From NCBI GenBank assembly GCA_019239895.1, contig JAFAZH010000037.1, forward strand, positions 24,447 through 88,446: a stretch of DNA of 64,000 nt, in the 5' to 3' direction. Position 1 is the first letter of the stretch, and each line of letters opens with the position of its first letter. Of this stretch, positions 7,863 to 16,401 are shown one piece after another. Under the pieces are notes generated by a model that searched no databases, was not told where the DNA came from, and worked only from the letters and a program-made list of their open reading frames with translations. Position numbers and translations under genes: made by a program. This stretch comes from Abditibacteriaceae bacterium (lineage in GTDB: Bacteria; Armatimonadota; Abditibacteriia; Abditibacteriales; Abditibacteriaceae).

Positions 7863-9524
7863 ATGATGCAACGTCAAATAGTCCCTTTCAACGTCAGGAA
7901 GCTCTCTTGCTGGCCTGGCTCAACTATGCTCGTCTGTTTGCTCGTTATGAGTATGGCCCATGCCCAGGCACCACAGGCGGTGACGATTAAGCAGGTGGCC
8001 TTCTGGAAGGATATGGGACTCTCCGATGCAGCGATTCAAGCTCGCTTGGCCGCGCTTGAGCCACCACCACAATTTTCAGAAGCCGACTTAGCCTGGCTGC
8101 GCGATACGGGAGCCGAGCCGTCTTTGATTCAGGATGTGAAGCCTTTTACCCCTGGCGGAGACGCTGCCACAGTGTCCCAACCATCTCCACCATCGAATGG
8201 CCCGACGAACATCCCAGAGAGTAATGGTGGCATTATTCCTGGCACCGGCAGCAACGGCACCAGCAGCACTATTCCTACCAGTCCTTTGACCTTTAGTGTA
8301 AAAGCCGGGGCGTGGCAGCCCACAGGCGTGCAACTGCGGCAGGGGCAGACTTTTACGGTGCAGGCCAGTGGCAACCTCCAGGGCTACAATCACACCTGGG
8401 GGCCGGATGGCTACGCGTTGCTGGGCTTCATGGCCTACAACCTGAAAGGTAAAGTTGGCACGCAGATTATTGAACTGGGCAGCAATCGTAGCAGCCTCGC
8501 CAAAGAAGCTGGCGAGTTGTTGCTGGGCATCACCAAGACCAATGACATCAACCCGGATGATGCCAATAACATCTCCGGTGCTTTCACTGTAACGGTAAAT
8601 AATGGGGATGGCAATGCGACAGGCAACGGAGTTGTAACCTCCTCACCGGTATCATTTCCCGCTACGCCCGCACTGCCGCCCACCGTAACGCGACCAGCCC
8701 CTGCTTCGCCTCCGGTTACGGCCAACCCGCTTCCGACTGGCGCGGTCAGTAAAGGCCGCTTAGCTGGACAATGGCGTGATGGCAACGGCGCGGTGCTGAC
8801 GTTGCGCCAGGCGGGCAGCATCGTCACCGGCACTTACACTGGCGGGCCGGGACACGATAGTCTCAAGGGAAGGATTAACGGAGCTGTCATTGGTAATCAG
8901 TTCACGGGTCTCTTTGAAAGCCATGAGGGGAATAGTGCTAATACTGGCCTTTATACCTGGAAATTGTTAGATGAGAATACGATTCAGGGCGAATGGTCAT
9001 CTGTTGATCACAAACAAGGTGACCGATTTACCTGGCAGCGCGTCAACGGTGTGGTGCTAGGTGGAGTGCCGCCAAGTGCAGTGCCGCCAACCGAGGTGGT
9101 GCCCAATCCTGGCCGCGACGCTAACACCACTGAATTCACTTTCGTAGATCAAGCGACTGATGTAGTCAATCACAACGGAGCTACGCCCGACGGGAACAAC
9201 GACGGGCACTTCCGCTTGCGCCTGGGTCTCAATGGCACTCAGGAGCTACAAAAGATGAATCTGCGACAAACCGATGCCAATGGCAACCCCACAGTGGAGC
9301 GCTGGTCTTCCTATAGCGGTGACTATTGGCTGCTGGCTGTGGCGCAGAACGGTAAAGTGTTAAACACGCAATTTCTGCCGACGCTGGGCCCGTTCACCGG
9401 CCCCGTGACGCTCGACCTGTATGCCAGTCCCGCCTCCGGCTTTAACCCCGGTAATTCTTACCAGGTTGAGGTGGTTTTGGGTAACGGTCAGGTTATTAAG
9501 AAAGTGGCCCGCGTGCCGGGTTAG
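7863..9524 (+). CDS. Exported protein with PA-IL (LecA)-like lectin domain
   Basis: A 553-aa secreted protein. Signal peptide at residues 1-35 ending AHAQ; then a short helical hairpin, a Pro/Ser/Gly linker, and at about residues 138-255 a domain matching the PA-IL galactose-lectin fold: FTVQASGNLQGYNHTWGPDG, a glycine-rich middle and NNISGAFTVTV at the end. A second Pro/Thr linker leads to a beta-barrel-like domain (AGQWRDGNGAVLTLRQ) at about 300-400 and a final beta domain. Preceded by GAGGAGG. Sugar binding is inferred from fold resemblance only. Confidence 0.7.
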   Translation: MMQRQIVPFNVRKLSCWPGSTMLVCLLVMSMAHAQAPQAVTIKQVAFWKDMGLSDAAIQARLAALEPPPQFSEADLAWLRDTGAEPSLIQDVKPFTPGGDAATVSQPSPPSNGPTNIPESNGGIIPGTGSNGTSSTIPTSPLTFSVKAGAWQPTGVQLRQGQTFTVQASGNLQGYNHTWGPDGYALLGFMAYNLKGKVGTQIIELGSNRSSLAKEAGELLLGITKTNDINPDDANNISGAFTVTVNNGDGNATGNGVVTSSPVSFPATPALPPTVTRPAPASPPVTANPLPTGAVSKGRLAGQWRDGNGAVLTLRQAGSIVTGTYTGGPGHDSLKGRINGAVIGNQFTGLFESHEGNSANTGLYTWKLLDENTIQGEWSSVDHKQGDRFTWQRVNGVVLGGVPPSAVPPTEVVPNPGRDANTTEFTFVDQATDVVNHNGATPDGNNDGHFRLRLGLNGTQELQKMNLRQTDANGNPTVERWSSYSGDYWLLAVAQNGKVLNTQFLPTLGPFTGPVTLDLYASPASGFNPGNSYQVEVVLGNGQVIKKVARVPG

Positions 9525-9563
9525 CCCCACTTATTGGCCCGTTGCTCCGACTGCGGCCTGCAC

Positions 9564-9596
9564 CTGACGGAACATCCGTGTCTGGTGTTCCGTCAG
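9564..9596. terminator. Stem-loop between exported-protein genes
   Basis: Perfect 11-bp stem (ctgacggaaca / tgttccgtcag) with an 11-nt loop, 40 bp past the lectin-like gene. There is no clear T-run, so it may slow or process the transcript rather than end it. Confidence 0.45.
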
Positions 9597-9655
9597 ATGA
9601 AGCGACCATTTCATTGTAGATCAGGTTTTTGTGCATTATAGGTTGAAAGGTTCCC

Positions 9656-11560
9656 TTGAGACAAACCTCATTCTGGGTGCTGGCGGGCTTGGTGGGCAGC
9701 AGCGTTCTGGCAGGGGCAAACCAGCCCTCGGCGACCCAGGCTCCGCCGCGGGCCACAGCGGAGCCGGTTCCTACCCCAAACCCTATACAAGTTGAGAACG
9801 CCAAGCCGGGCACGCGTGGCTGGTATATCACCAAACCGGCCATGAATGGCGAGATTCAAGCCTATGCCGGTGAAGATAGCATTAACAAGGGCGAGGATGT
9901 GCACCTTTACGTCAGCAGCCAACGGCCCTATACGATGCAGCTTTATCGTTTGGGCTATTATGGTGGGGCCGGGGCGCGGCTGATGGCGAACTTCGCCGTT
10001 AGTCCAGCTATTCCGCAGGGTTACTGGGTGTTTAATATGGATGCGCCCAAACCGCAGAATGGCTTGCCCGTGAATTGCCCGACCTGCATCATCAGCCAGA
10101 AAGATGAAAAGGGCCAGGAAACCAATATCCGTGATGTCAACTGGAAGCTCACCAACACCGTGCATTTTCCGGCGAGTTGGACGAGCGGCATTTACCTGTT
10201 TAAGCTGACCGAAAGCGCGGGCAACCAGTGGATGGTGCCCCTTGTGCTGCGCGATGATGGAGCCAAAGCCGATCTAGTGTTTCAAGACCCGGCCAACACT
10301 GACCAGGCTTATAACCGCTGGGGCGGCACCTCGCTTTATAAGAACTACCTGTTGGCCGATGATGGCTCTGGCGGTCACGCTTTTTACGAATCGTGGAACC
10401 GGCCCTTCGATCAAAAGTATGGCAGTGGCCATGTCCTGGTGTGGACGTATACCATGCTGCGCTTTCTGGAAGAGCAAGGCTATAACGTCACCTATAGCAC
10501 CAATAATGCGGTGGCGCTAGGGCTAACCAACCTGCTGAACTACAAGGGGTTCGTGTCGGCTGGACACGATGAATACTGGAGCCAGGCCGAACGCAAAAAG
10601 CTGGAGGACGCCATCGCTTCCGGGGTGAGCGCGGCTTTCTTTGGCGGCAATGACATCTATCGCCAGGTGCGTAACTATCCCGATCTGCAAGGCCGCGCCG
10701 CCCGCTGGATGGCTGGTTATGATAATCCGCCCCTTGACTCGATTCAAACCAAAGGCCCATTAGGAGTCTCGCTGGCCACCGGGCAATGGCGGCTTCCCGC
10801 GATCAACGACCCGGAGGACAAGATTCTGGTCTCGATGTATAACGCGATTAACTATCGCAACCAGAACCTTATCGTCAAGAACACCGGGCACTGGGTCTTC
10901 ACTGGCACGGGCTTGCAAGAGGGTGACGCTATCCCCGGCATCTTAGGTTATGAAGTGGATTCCCTCCTCAACCCGGCGCGACTCACCGTGCCCGGCGAGC
11001 GTGTCACCATCATCGGCCAGTCACCGTTTCAAAACGCCGACCGCATCCCCAAAACATTGGTCTCAGTTGCCGCGTTGCGCGAGATTACGCGCACCAATAA
11101 CATTGTCTTCAACGCGGGCACTATCTACTGGCCTTATGGCCTGAACAACTTTCACCTCGAATATCACGAGGAAAGCCAGGTGCCGGTTTCCGCTGCTTTG
11201 CGCCAGATGACCAACAACATCTTGCAGCGCATGATTACCGGCAAGGTGCCTGCTATTACTGCCGCTTCGGTTATTTCCCAGACCTGGGCCGACGCCTCAA
11301 CCCAATCCATTCATCTGCGCCTGACCACCGCCCTGAATGCCACCACTGCTAGCGATGCAGTTCACTACACCATCACAATTAACGGGCAAGCTGTGCGGGC
11401 GGAGAGTGCAGGGTATAATGCGAACAACCAGACCATCACTCTCAGCTTGCCCGTTGATACATTGCACATTGGAGATGTGGTGGCGGTGCGCTGGGATGGC
11501 TTATCCGATAACGCAGGGGTGGTATTGAAGCCGGGTGAGGTGCGGCTGGGTGTGAGGTGA
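9656..11560 (+). CDS. Exported N,N-dimethylformamidase beta-subunit-like protein
   Basis: A 634-aa exported protein starting at TTG, with GAAAGG upstream. A short hydrophobic signal (VLAGLVGSSVLAGA) precedes a Pro/Thr linker. Residues about 45-520 match the C-terminal domain of the dimethylformamidase large subunit: LGYYGGAGARL, YNRWGGTSLY, WTYTMLRFLEEQGYNVTY and SAGHDEYWS. The last 100 residues form an SbsA/Big-like beta domain. The characterised enzyme uses iron bound by two Tyr and a Glu; I cannot confirm those ligands here. Export and lack of a small subunit suggest a different substrate, perhaps a cell-surface amide. Confidence 0.75.
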   Translation: MRQTSFWVLAGLVGSSVLAGANQPSATQAPPRATAEPVPTPNPIQVENAKPGTRGWYITKPAMNGEIQAYAGEDSINKGEDVHLYVSSQRPYTMQLYRLGYYGGAGARLMANFAVSPAIPQGYWVFNMDAPKPQNGLPVNCPTCIISQKDEKGQETNIRDVNWKLTNTVHFPASWTSGIYLFKLTESAGNQWMVPLVLRDDGAKADLVFQDPANTDQAYNRWGGTSLYKNYLLADDGSGGHAFYESWNRPFDQKYGSGHVLVWTYTMLRFLEEQGYNVTYSTNNAVALGLTNLLNYKGFVSAGHDEYWSQAERKKLEDAIASGVSAAFFGGNDIYRQVRNYPDLQGRAARWMAGYDNPPLDSIQTKGPLGVSLATGQWRLPAINDPEDKILVSMYNAINYRNQNLIVKNTGHWVFTGTGLQEGDAIPGILGYEVDSLLNPARLTVPGERVTIIGQSPFQNADRIPKTLVSVAALREITRTNNIVFNAGTIYWPYGLNNFHLEYHEESQVPVSAALRQMTNNILQRMITGKVPAITAASVISQTWADASTQSIHLRLTTALNATTASDAVHYTITINGQAVRAESAGYNANNQTITLSLPVDTLHIGDVVAVRWDGLSDNAGVVLKPGEVRLGVR

Positions 11561-11652
11561 ACAGGTCTCATTCAGGTTCCCCTTTAACAGAGGGACGCTG
11601 AGTCTCACCGGCGACGGTAATTGCCTGGGCAAGGAGAATGATGCGTGGGTTG

Positions 11653-11799
11653 GCCCTCACCCCCGGCCCCTCTCCCGATAACAGGAGAGGGGAGCACAAA
11701 CTCAAAGTGGCTCGTCGGAGTATTGCTGTTGTCCTACGCTGGCGTTAGCCTGTGAACTCCCCTCTCCCTTGTATGGGAGAGGGGCCGGGGGTGAGGGCT
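11653..11799. repeat. Palindrome, CCCTCACCCCCGGCCCCTCTCCC family (copy 1)
   Basis: Two inverted arms, each beginning GCCCTCACCCCCGGCCCCTCTCCC on its own strand; each arm also folds on itself (CCCCTCTCCC...GGGAGAGGGG or nearly). The centre is about 50 nt. It lies between the plus-strand dimethylformamidase-like gene and the minus-strand Pro/His-rich gene, which converge, so it could terminate both. Confidence 0.85.
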
Positions 11800-11854
11800 A
11801 CCAGCCGTGCCTTCCTCTACCCCCTGGCCAGGAGGATGGGTGGGGGTCTGTCAT

Positions 11855-12718
11855 CTAAACCAGCCGTTGCGTATCTTTATTCTTGTCTTTTGCCTGCTGC
11901 GATGGCTCGCCCGCAGCGCGCACCTCGGCCCACTCCTGCGAGAGACGGGCTTGCTCCTGGCTGAGTTGCCCCAGTTGATCGGCCAGTTCCACTCGCTGGG
12001 CATCGTTCAAGTCGCTTCTCCTGAGTTGCTCCGCCACCGCGTGCAATTGCTGGCTGATGGAACGATGTTCACTTTCGATGCGGGCCGCGACCTCGGCTGT
12101 GTCAGGTGCATTGGCTGGCCCCGCGTGTGGTGGCATCGGCGGTTGGGGCGGTATGGGTGGCTGCGGCGGATGTGGGGGATGCGGTGGGTGGTGTGCCTCG
12201 TTTTCGTGGTGGTGCGCCTCCGGTGCTCTGTCCTCGGCTTGGCCCCAGCCGGGTATACACTGGCGCATGATATGGTCGCGGTCGCGCATCACCTGCTCCA
12301 TGACCTGCTCGCGGATTTTCTGACCCAACCCGCGTAGTTCCTGCAAATCGGGCATATTGCCGATGTTGACATGGACATTCTTGCCGCCAAAGGGATGGGG
12401 CGGTTGGGGCGGATGCACCGCATGAGGTGGGGGCGGCGGCGCGGGCGCTTCGTCTTCGATGAGATAACCCGCGAGTTGGGCCGAAGCGATGCCGACCTCA
12501 TCAAAACTGGCCTCGTCGGGTAGGGGACGAAAGAGGCCACTGACGACGATGCCAGTGCGCTCTAAGTATTCCAGCACCGCATTGTATTGTTGCACCGAGG
12601 CGCGTCCTCCTTCGCGCAAACTGCCGGTGAGACTGGCTTCTTTGGCCATCTGCGCCGTCTCGCGCAGGAGATGCCGGATACGTCGAATCTCTTTAGCTTG
12701 GTCGTTTTGTTCTTGCAT
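11855..12718 (-). CDS. Pro/His-rich protein, putative partner of ECF sigma factor
   Basis: A 287-aa protein with no recognised domain. Helical N-terminus (residues 1-90), a proline run (APAPPPPPHAVHPPQPPHPF) near 95-115, a helical segment to about 165, a His/Pro tract (HHHENEAHHPPHPPHPPQPP) near 168-200, then a coiled-coil-like end rich in Gln, Glu and Leu. No signal peptide or membrane segment. AAAAGGAG lies 5 nt before the ATG. It follows an ECF sigma gene by about 200 bp, across a palindrome, in the place an anti-sigma factor often holds, but lacks a zinc finger. Metal binding by the His tract is speculation. Confidence 0.6.
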   Translation of the reverse strand: MQEQNDQAKEIRRIRHLLRETAQMAKEASLTGSLREGGRASVQQYNAVLEYLERTGIVVSGLFRPLPDEASFDEVGIASAQLAGYLIEDEAPAPPPPPHAVHPPQPPHPFGGKNVHVNIGNMPDLQELRGLGQKIREQVMEQVMRDRDHIMRQCIPGWGQAEDRAPEAHHHENEAHHPPHPPHPPQPPIPPQPPMPPHAGPANAPDTAEVAARIESEHRSISQQLHAVAEQLRRSDLNDAQRVELADQLGQLSQEQARLSQEWAEVRAAGEPSQQAKDKNKDTQRLV

Positions 12719-12758
12719 AATTGCTCCTTTTGATTTTTGCGGGGAAGCAGGCGGAAGA

Positions 12759-12908
12759 GGCCCTCACCCCCGGCCCCTCTCCCAACCTTGGGAGAGGGGA
12801 GCACGAGGGACTACCTGCTCGTGCCGCCATGACTTTGGTGTTGTGAGAATCGCTTGCGTGTGACCTCCCCTCTCCCAACCTTGGGAGAGGGGCTGGGGGG
12901 TGAGGGCC
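12759..12908. repeat. Palindrome, CCCTCACCCCCGGCCCCTCTCCC family (copy 2)
   Basis: Same design as the copy at 11653-11799: inverted GGCCCTCACCCC(C)GGCCCCTCTCCC arms with self-complementary ends CCCCTCTCCCAACCTTGGGAGAGGGG. A pyrimidine-rich stretch (CACCCCCTCACC, CTTGTCACCC) follows at 12911-12960 and encodes the last residues of the ECF sigma gene. The same words recur inverted at 56085-56235. Confidence 0.85.
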
Positions 12909-12926
12909 GCGCACCCCCTCACCTTG

Positions 12927-13550
12927 TCACCCCCTCACCCTTTCTCCTCTTCTTCTTTTCCGTGTGCTTCCTTGGCTAAAATTAATCTGGCGACGCATCA
13001 GTTGGCGGCCATGATGCAAGCGCCATTTGACGGTGGTTACTGGGAGCAAGAGAAAGGCTGCGATTCGTTCCACGGGCCATTCCTGGAAGTAGCGCAGGCG
13101 CAACACCATCTGATAATCCGCAGGGAGTCGCTCTAAAGCCGTGCTGATGGTGGCGCGTTCGACTTTGCGCATCAGTTCATCTACCGGGGATACTCCCAAC
13201 TCATGGCTGTTGGCGACAATCAGGCGGTCTAACTCCTGGTCTTCGGTGGCCTGGCTATAACCTTCGCGGGTCGCTACCCGGTGGGCGCGGTGGCGGGTGA
13301 TCGTATACAACCAGCCGCCAAACCGGGCCGGGTCTTCCAGTTGCGGCAGGGCTTTAAAAGCCAGCAGCAACGCTTCCTGGGCCACGTCCTCCGCCCCTTC
13401 CCGGCTGCCCAAGACCTGCTCGGCAGTGGCCATGACCGCCCCACGATAACGCCGCACGAGTTCATCATAGGCGGCCAGGTCACCGATGAGCGCATCTATG
13501 ACTAACTCTTCGTCACTCAGTTGTGGTAGCTGCCCGCGATAAAGCGCCAA
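12927..13550 (-). CDS. ECF sigma-70 factor
   Basis: A 207-aa ECF sigma factor. Region 2 includes GAEDVAQEALLLAFKALPQ and GGWLYTITRHRAHR; region 4 includes LPADYQMVLRLRYFQEWPVERIA with VTTVKWRLHHGRQLMRR at its end. The start is TTG with AGGAG 8 nt upstream. The final residues (RKRRRGERVRG) are encoded by a pyrimidine-rich repeat, so the ancestral end was probably a little earlier. The next gene on the strand is the Pro/His-rich protein. No zinc-finger anti-sigma gene is adjacent. Confidence 0.93.
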   Translation of the reverse strand: MALYRGQLPQLSDEELVIDALIGDLAAYDELVRRYRGAVMATAEQVLGSREGAEDVAQEALLLAFKALPQLEDPARFGGWLYTITRHRAHRVATREGYSQATEDQELDRLIVANSHELGVSPVDELMRKVERATISTALERLPADYQMVLRLRYFQEWPVERIAAFLLLPVTTVKWRLHHGRQLMRRQINFSQGSTRKRRRGERVRG

Positions 13551-13618
13551 ATTTCTTGCTCCTATTTATAGAGAGTCTACGCGGAGCGATAAAGATAGTG
13601 ATTTAGAAAATTATTTTT

Positions 13619-13764
13619 AACCACGAATGCACACAAATTAGAAAGAGGATAGAGAATCGAGGATGGAAGATCGAGGCTAGCAGATCAAGTATCCAGCTTC
13701 CAGTAACCAGCTTCCAGTCTCTATCCTCTTTCGCATTCGTGTCTCTTCGTGTGCATTCGTGGTT
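13619..13764. repeat. Long palindrome, GAGGATA heptad family (copy 3)
   Basis: Outer arms AACCACGAATGCACAC / GTGTGCATTCGTGGTT, inner arms AGAAAGAGGATAGAG with heptads on the left and matching TCTATCCTCTTTC on the right; the centre holds the repeated word CCAGCTTCCAGTA. Fills the gap between the ECF sigma gene and the SnoaL-like gene. Confidence 0.85.
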
Positions 13765-13772
13765 CCCACAAA

Positions 13773-14189
13773 TTATTCAGATTTGATTTGCTCATAGAGG
13801 GAAGCGATGTCGAAGTTGTTCCAGCCCTCGACGATTTTGCCGTTTTCGAGGCGCACCATCGTCATGCCGGTGATCTGGACAGGTTTGTGTGAAGCGGCGA
13901 TACCCAGGCTGTCGCCGGTGTGGGTGCCGCGCACGCTGCAACGCGCTGCCGCCATGTTGCCCTCGCTAATGACAGCCTCCACCGTAAACTGGATGTCGGG
14001 CAGGGCACCACGAAACGTCTGCACGAAAGGCGCAAACTCGGCAGGCCCGCATTTACTGTCCGGGTTGGTGACCGGCAGGTTATGCACGATTGCGTTCTCA
14101 TCCAGCATCTCTTGCAGGGCGTCCAGATTGCCCTTGTTCCAGACTTCCGCGAACCAACGCCGCACAAACGCTTTATTGTCGCTTTCCAT
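13773..14189 (-). CDS. SnoaL-like ester cyclase (NTF2-like fold)
   Basis: A 138-aa protein of the SnoaL/ester-cyclase group: opening helix NKAFVRRWFAEVWNKGNLDAL, then HNLP, a conserved ALPDIQFTVEAVISEG strand pair, and GKIVEGWNNFD near the end. Members are small one-domain barrels; some close polyketide rings, most are untested. No polyketide genes are near, so a general role is more likely. Preceded by AAGGAG. Confidence 0.85.
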   Translation of the reverse strand: MESDNKAFVRRWFAEVWNKGNLDALQEMLDENAIVHNLPVTNPDSKCGPAEFAPFVQTFRGALPDIQFTVEAVISEGNMAAARCSVRGTHTGDSLGIAASHKPVQITGMTMVRLENGKIVEGWNNFDIASLYEQIKSE

Positions 14190-14283
14190 AAACTCTCCTT
14201 ATGCCTAAGATTATTGCCTACATTATAAAACGAAAACGCGGACGTTTGGCATATACTTCTTGATTAGCTGCCAAGGAGCTTGT

Positions 14284-15252
14284 ATGAGCAATTCTCAACA
14301 TCCGGGTGAAGATAGCAATGAACCGACGCCAGAACGCGCGGAACAGTTGAAAGAGGCTGGGGAGCTTTTGAAGGAGTGGGCTGAGGCTACGAAGGGTGAA
14401 GACAGCCAGGCCGCAGCCATCGCCAGGTTAAAGATTTGGGCACAGTTTGGCAAGATGAAAGAGGAGCCTTCGCCCTGGTTAGACGCCATGCGTGAGGCGC
14501 GTCGGTGCGAGGCTGCCTTTGACTGGGCCGGAGCGGAGGCGTCCTATCAGCGGGCTATCGCATCCAGCCCAGACAGTCCAGGATTGCAGTATGGAGGCTA
14601 TCGGGAACTGGCTTATTTTTATCGCTTATTGGGTCGTGATGCTGAGGCGTTGCAGGCCAAACGGCAAGCGACTGACTGGGCGAGGTTAGATGGTCTCGCC
14701 ATCAAAATTGCGATGGCTTTGGAGGCGGAGGCTGCTGGTTATTTACTCCTGAAAGATCTCCCAACGGCTTGGGCTAAACTGGAGGAGGCATTTAATTTTA
14801 TTGGAGATGATCTACTCCTAAGGTTACCCCGCGCCCGTGGCTTTATCTTACGCGCCGACTATTTCTTGGCTGTGGATGATATAACTCAGGCGCACAACGC
14901 CTTGAACGCGGCCTGGCCTCTCGTGCAACCACACGCAGATGCGTTCTCCAGTTTAGGCTGGCAAAGCAGTCTGGCTCATGGGTGGTCTACCATGGCGCGG
15001 CTGCGTGCCGCCCAAGATGATCTGGTGGGGGCCATAGCTCCCTACCGCGAAGCGGTGCATCGCTGGCGCATTATAGCCCAGGCTCCGCACGCACAAGGGC
15101 CTTATAAGTTCAATTCCTTGGCCGGAGCATTACGTGACTTAGGTTGCGCCTTGCGTGCTGTCGGTGATCCGTTGGCCAAAGATGCCTTCCAGGAAAGCCA
15201 CTCCATCCGCCGCTCCATTGGCTTACTGCCCCTGGAAGAATCACCCCTTTAA
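14284..15252 (+). CDS. TPR-like repeat protein
   Basis: A 322-aa soluble protein made of helical hairpins in the tetratricopeptide style (for example AAFDWAGAEASYQRAIASSP and DAEALQAKRQATDWARL, each with the small-residue pattern of a TPR). A charged Glu-rich N-terminus comes first. AAGGAG 5 nt before ATG 14284 fixes the start. TPR arrays bind other proteins; the partner is unknown. It ends 33 bp before a perfect 50-bp-arm palindrome. Confidence 0.75.
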   Translation: MSNSQHPGEDSNEPTPERAEQLKEAGELLKEWAEATKGEDSQAAAIARLKIWAQFGKMKEEPSPWLDAMREARRCEAAFDWAGAEASYQRAIASSPDSPGLQYGGYRELAYFYRLLGRDAEALQAKRQATDWARLDGLAIKIAMALEAEAAGYLLLKDLPTAWAKLEEAFNFIGDDLLLRLPRARGFILRADYFLAVDDITQAHNALNAAWPLVQPHADAFSSLGWQSSLAHGWSTMARLRAAQDDLVGAIAPYREAVHRWRIIAQAPHAQGPYKFNSLAGALRDLGCALRAVGDPLAKDAFQESHSIRRSIGLLPLEESPL

Positions 15253-15285
15253 TCGTGTAAAATAACGAAGACGGTTTCTGTCGTT

Positions 15286-15430
15286 AGATTTAGCCACAGC
15301 AGCACAGGAAAATTCGAGGATCGAAGATAGAGGATCGCTACTGCACTGAGAGACTAACTGGCCTCGGCTTAGCCTTTTCAATCCTCTATCTTCGATCCTC
15401 GAATTTTCCTGTGCTGCTGTGGCTAAATCT
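15286..15430. repeat. Palindrome with two perfect 50-bp arms, GAGGATC heptad family (copy 4)
   Basis: Arms 15286-15335 and 15381-15430 are exact reverse complements over 50 bp, around a 45-nt centre. Outer part agatttagccacagcagcac, inner part heptads (TCGAGGATCGAAGATAGAGGAT). It separates the TPR gene from the next plus-strand gene. A transcript crossing it would form a very stable hairpin. Confidence 0.95.
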
Positions 15431-15451
15431 AAAACATATCATGGAGCGCAA

Positions 15452-16237
15452 ATGACGAATTACCGGGGCTTTGATAGATTTCTTTCGACCAGTTTCGTAT
15501 TAAGCTTGCTCGTATTGGGCGTCTATGTCGTTTTGGAGCATTATAATATTCCGGCGGGGCGATTCCTCGACTGGCTGATTGGTGTCGGTAGTTTCTGGTG
15601 GTTGCTCGTTATTGTGACCGTGCCGTGGAACATTCATTTCCAGGCCCGCCAGGTCATCGCTGATGCGGCCCAGTCGCAGGAGCGTAACATCGCGGTGAAT
15701 CCGGCGCATGTGCAGTTCGCCCGCACCTGGGTGCAGCGTTCGCTCTGGCTGGCTATCGTCTTACACCTGCTGTCGGCAGCGGGGCTGTATGCCCTGGCCT
15801 ATTTTGGCATCAGTAGTGTCGGCTATGTTACCTCCGCAGCGGCCCTCTTGCTGACAGGTTTGCGCCCCACGGTGCGCGCTTATGAATATATCGCGGCGCA
15901 ACTGGCAGCTATGCAGCAGGAAATCCGCTATCCCCGTGAAGACGTAGCCACCCTGCGGGGTGATGTCGAAGAACTCAAAGGGCGCACCCGCGCCCTGGAA
16001 CAACTCTTAGACTTAGCCAACGGTGAGGGCTGGGCCTCTCAAACGCAGGCGTATGCGGCCCACACGCGGGAGGAAGTGCAACAACTCAAGCGTGCCCTGG
16101 AACAGTTGCAGAACACTAATATCGTGGAGCATGAGCGCATCTCCCGTGAATCGCAACACGCCATCGCCCAGATTACCGCCGATGGACAATTTTTGGAGCA
16201 TGTGCGCGAGATTATCCGCTTTGTCAAAAGTGCCTGA
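15452..16237 (+). CDS. Membrane protein with C-terminal coiled coil, unknown family
   Basis: A 261-aa protein with about four membrane helices (roughly residues 10-30, 43-62, 98-117 and 120-138) and a long coiled-coil tail from about 140 on (TLRGDVEELKGRTRALEQLLD, EEVQQLKRALEQLQN). The frame is open from a GTG inside the palindrome (15419), but ATG 15452 with GGAG 5 nt upstream is the better start. Family not recognised; the shape suggests a membrane anchor that oligomerises through its tail. Confidence 0.75.
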   Translation: MTNYRGFDRFLSTSFVLSLLVLGVYVVLEHYNIPAGRFLDWLIGVGSFWWLLVIVTVPWNIHFQARQVIADAAQSQERNIAVNPAHVQFARTWVQRSLWLAIVLHLLSAAGLYALAYFGISSVGYVTSAAALLLTGLRPTVRAYEYIAAQLAAMQQEIRYPREDVATLRGDVEELKGRTRALEQLLDLANGEGWASQTQAYAAHTREEVQQLKRALEQLQNTNIVEHERISRESQHAIAQITADGQFLEHVREIIRFVKSA

Positions 16238-16401
16238 AGCTTTATCTTTTAGCAGGAAAGCAGGGGAAAAGGAGAGCAGGAATTTAGGTTGTGTCATCCT
16301 TGGGAGAGTGCCTTGCGGCGTGCTCACTCCATAATTTCCGGTTGCCTTAACTGCCTGCTAAACTATGAGCAGTTTAAGGTGAGGAGGGGCCAACCGAGAC
16401 C

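Noticed and set aside
13630..13760. CRISPR-like look of repeated short words in the palindromes
   Set aside because: The words are inverted or directly adjacent without unique spacers of constant length, and no cas gene is near.
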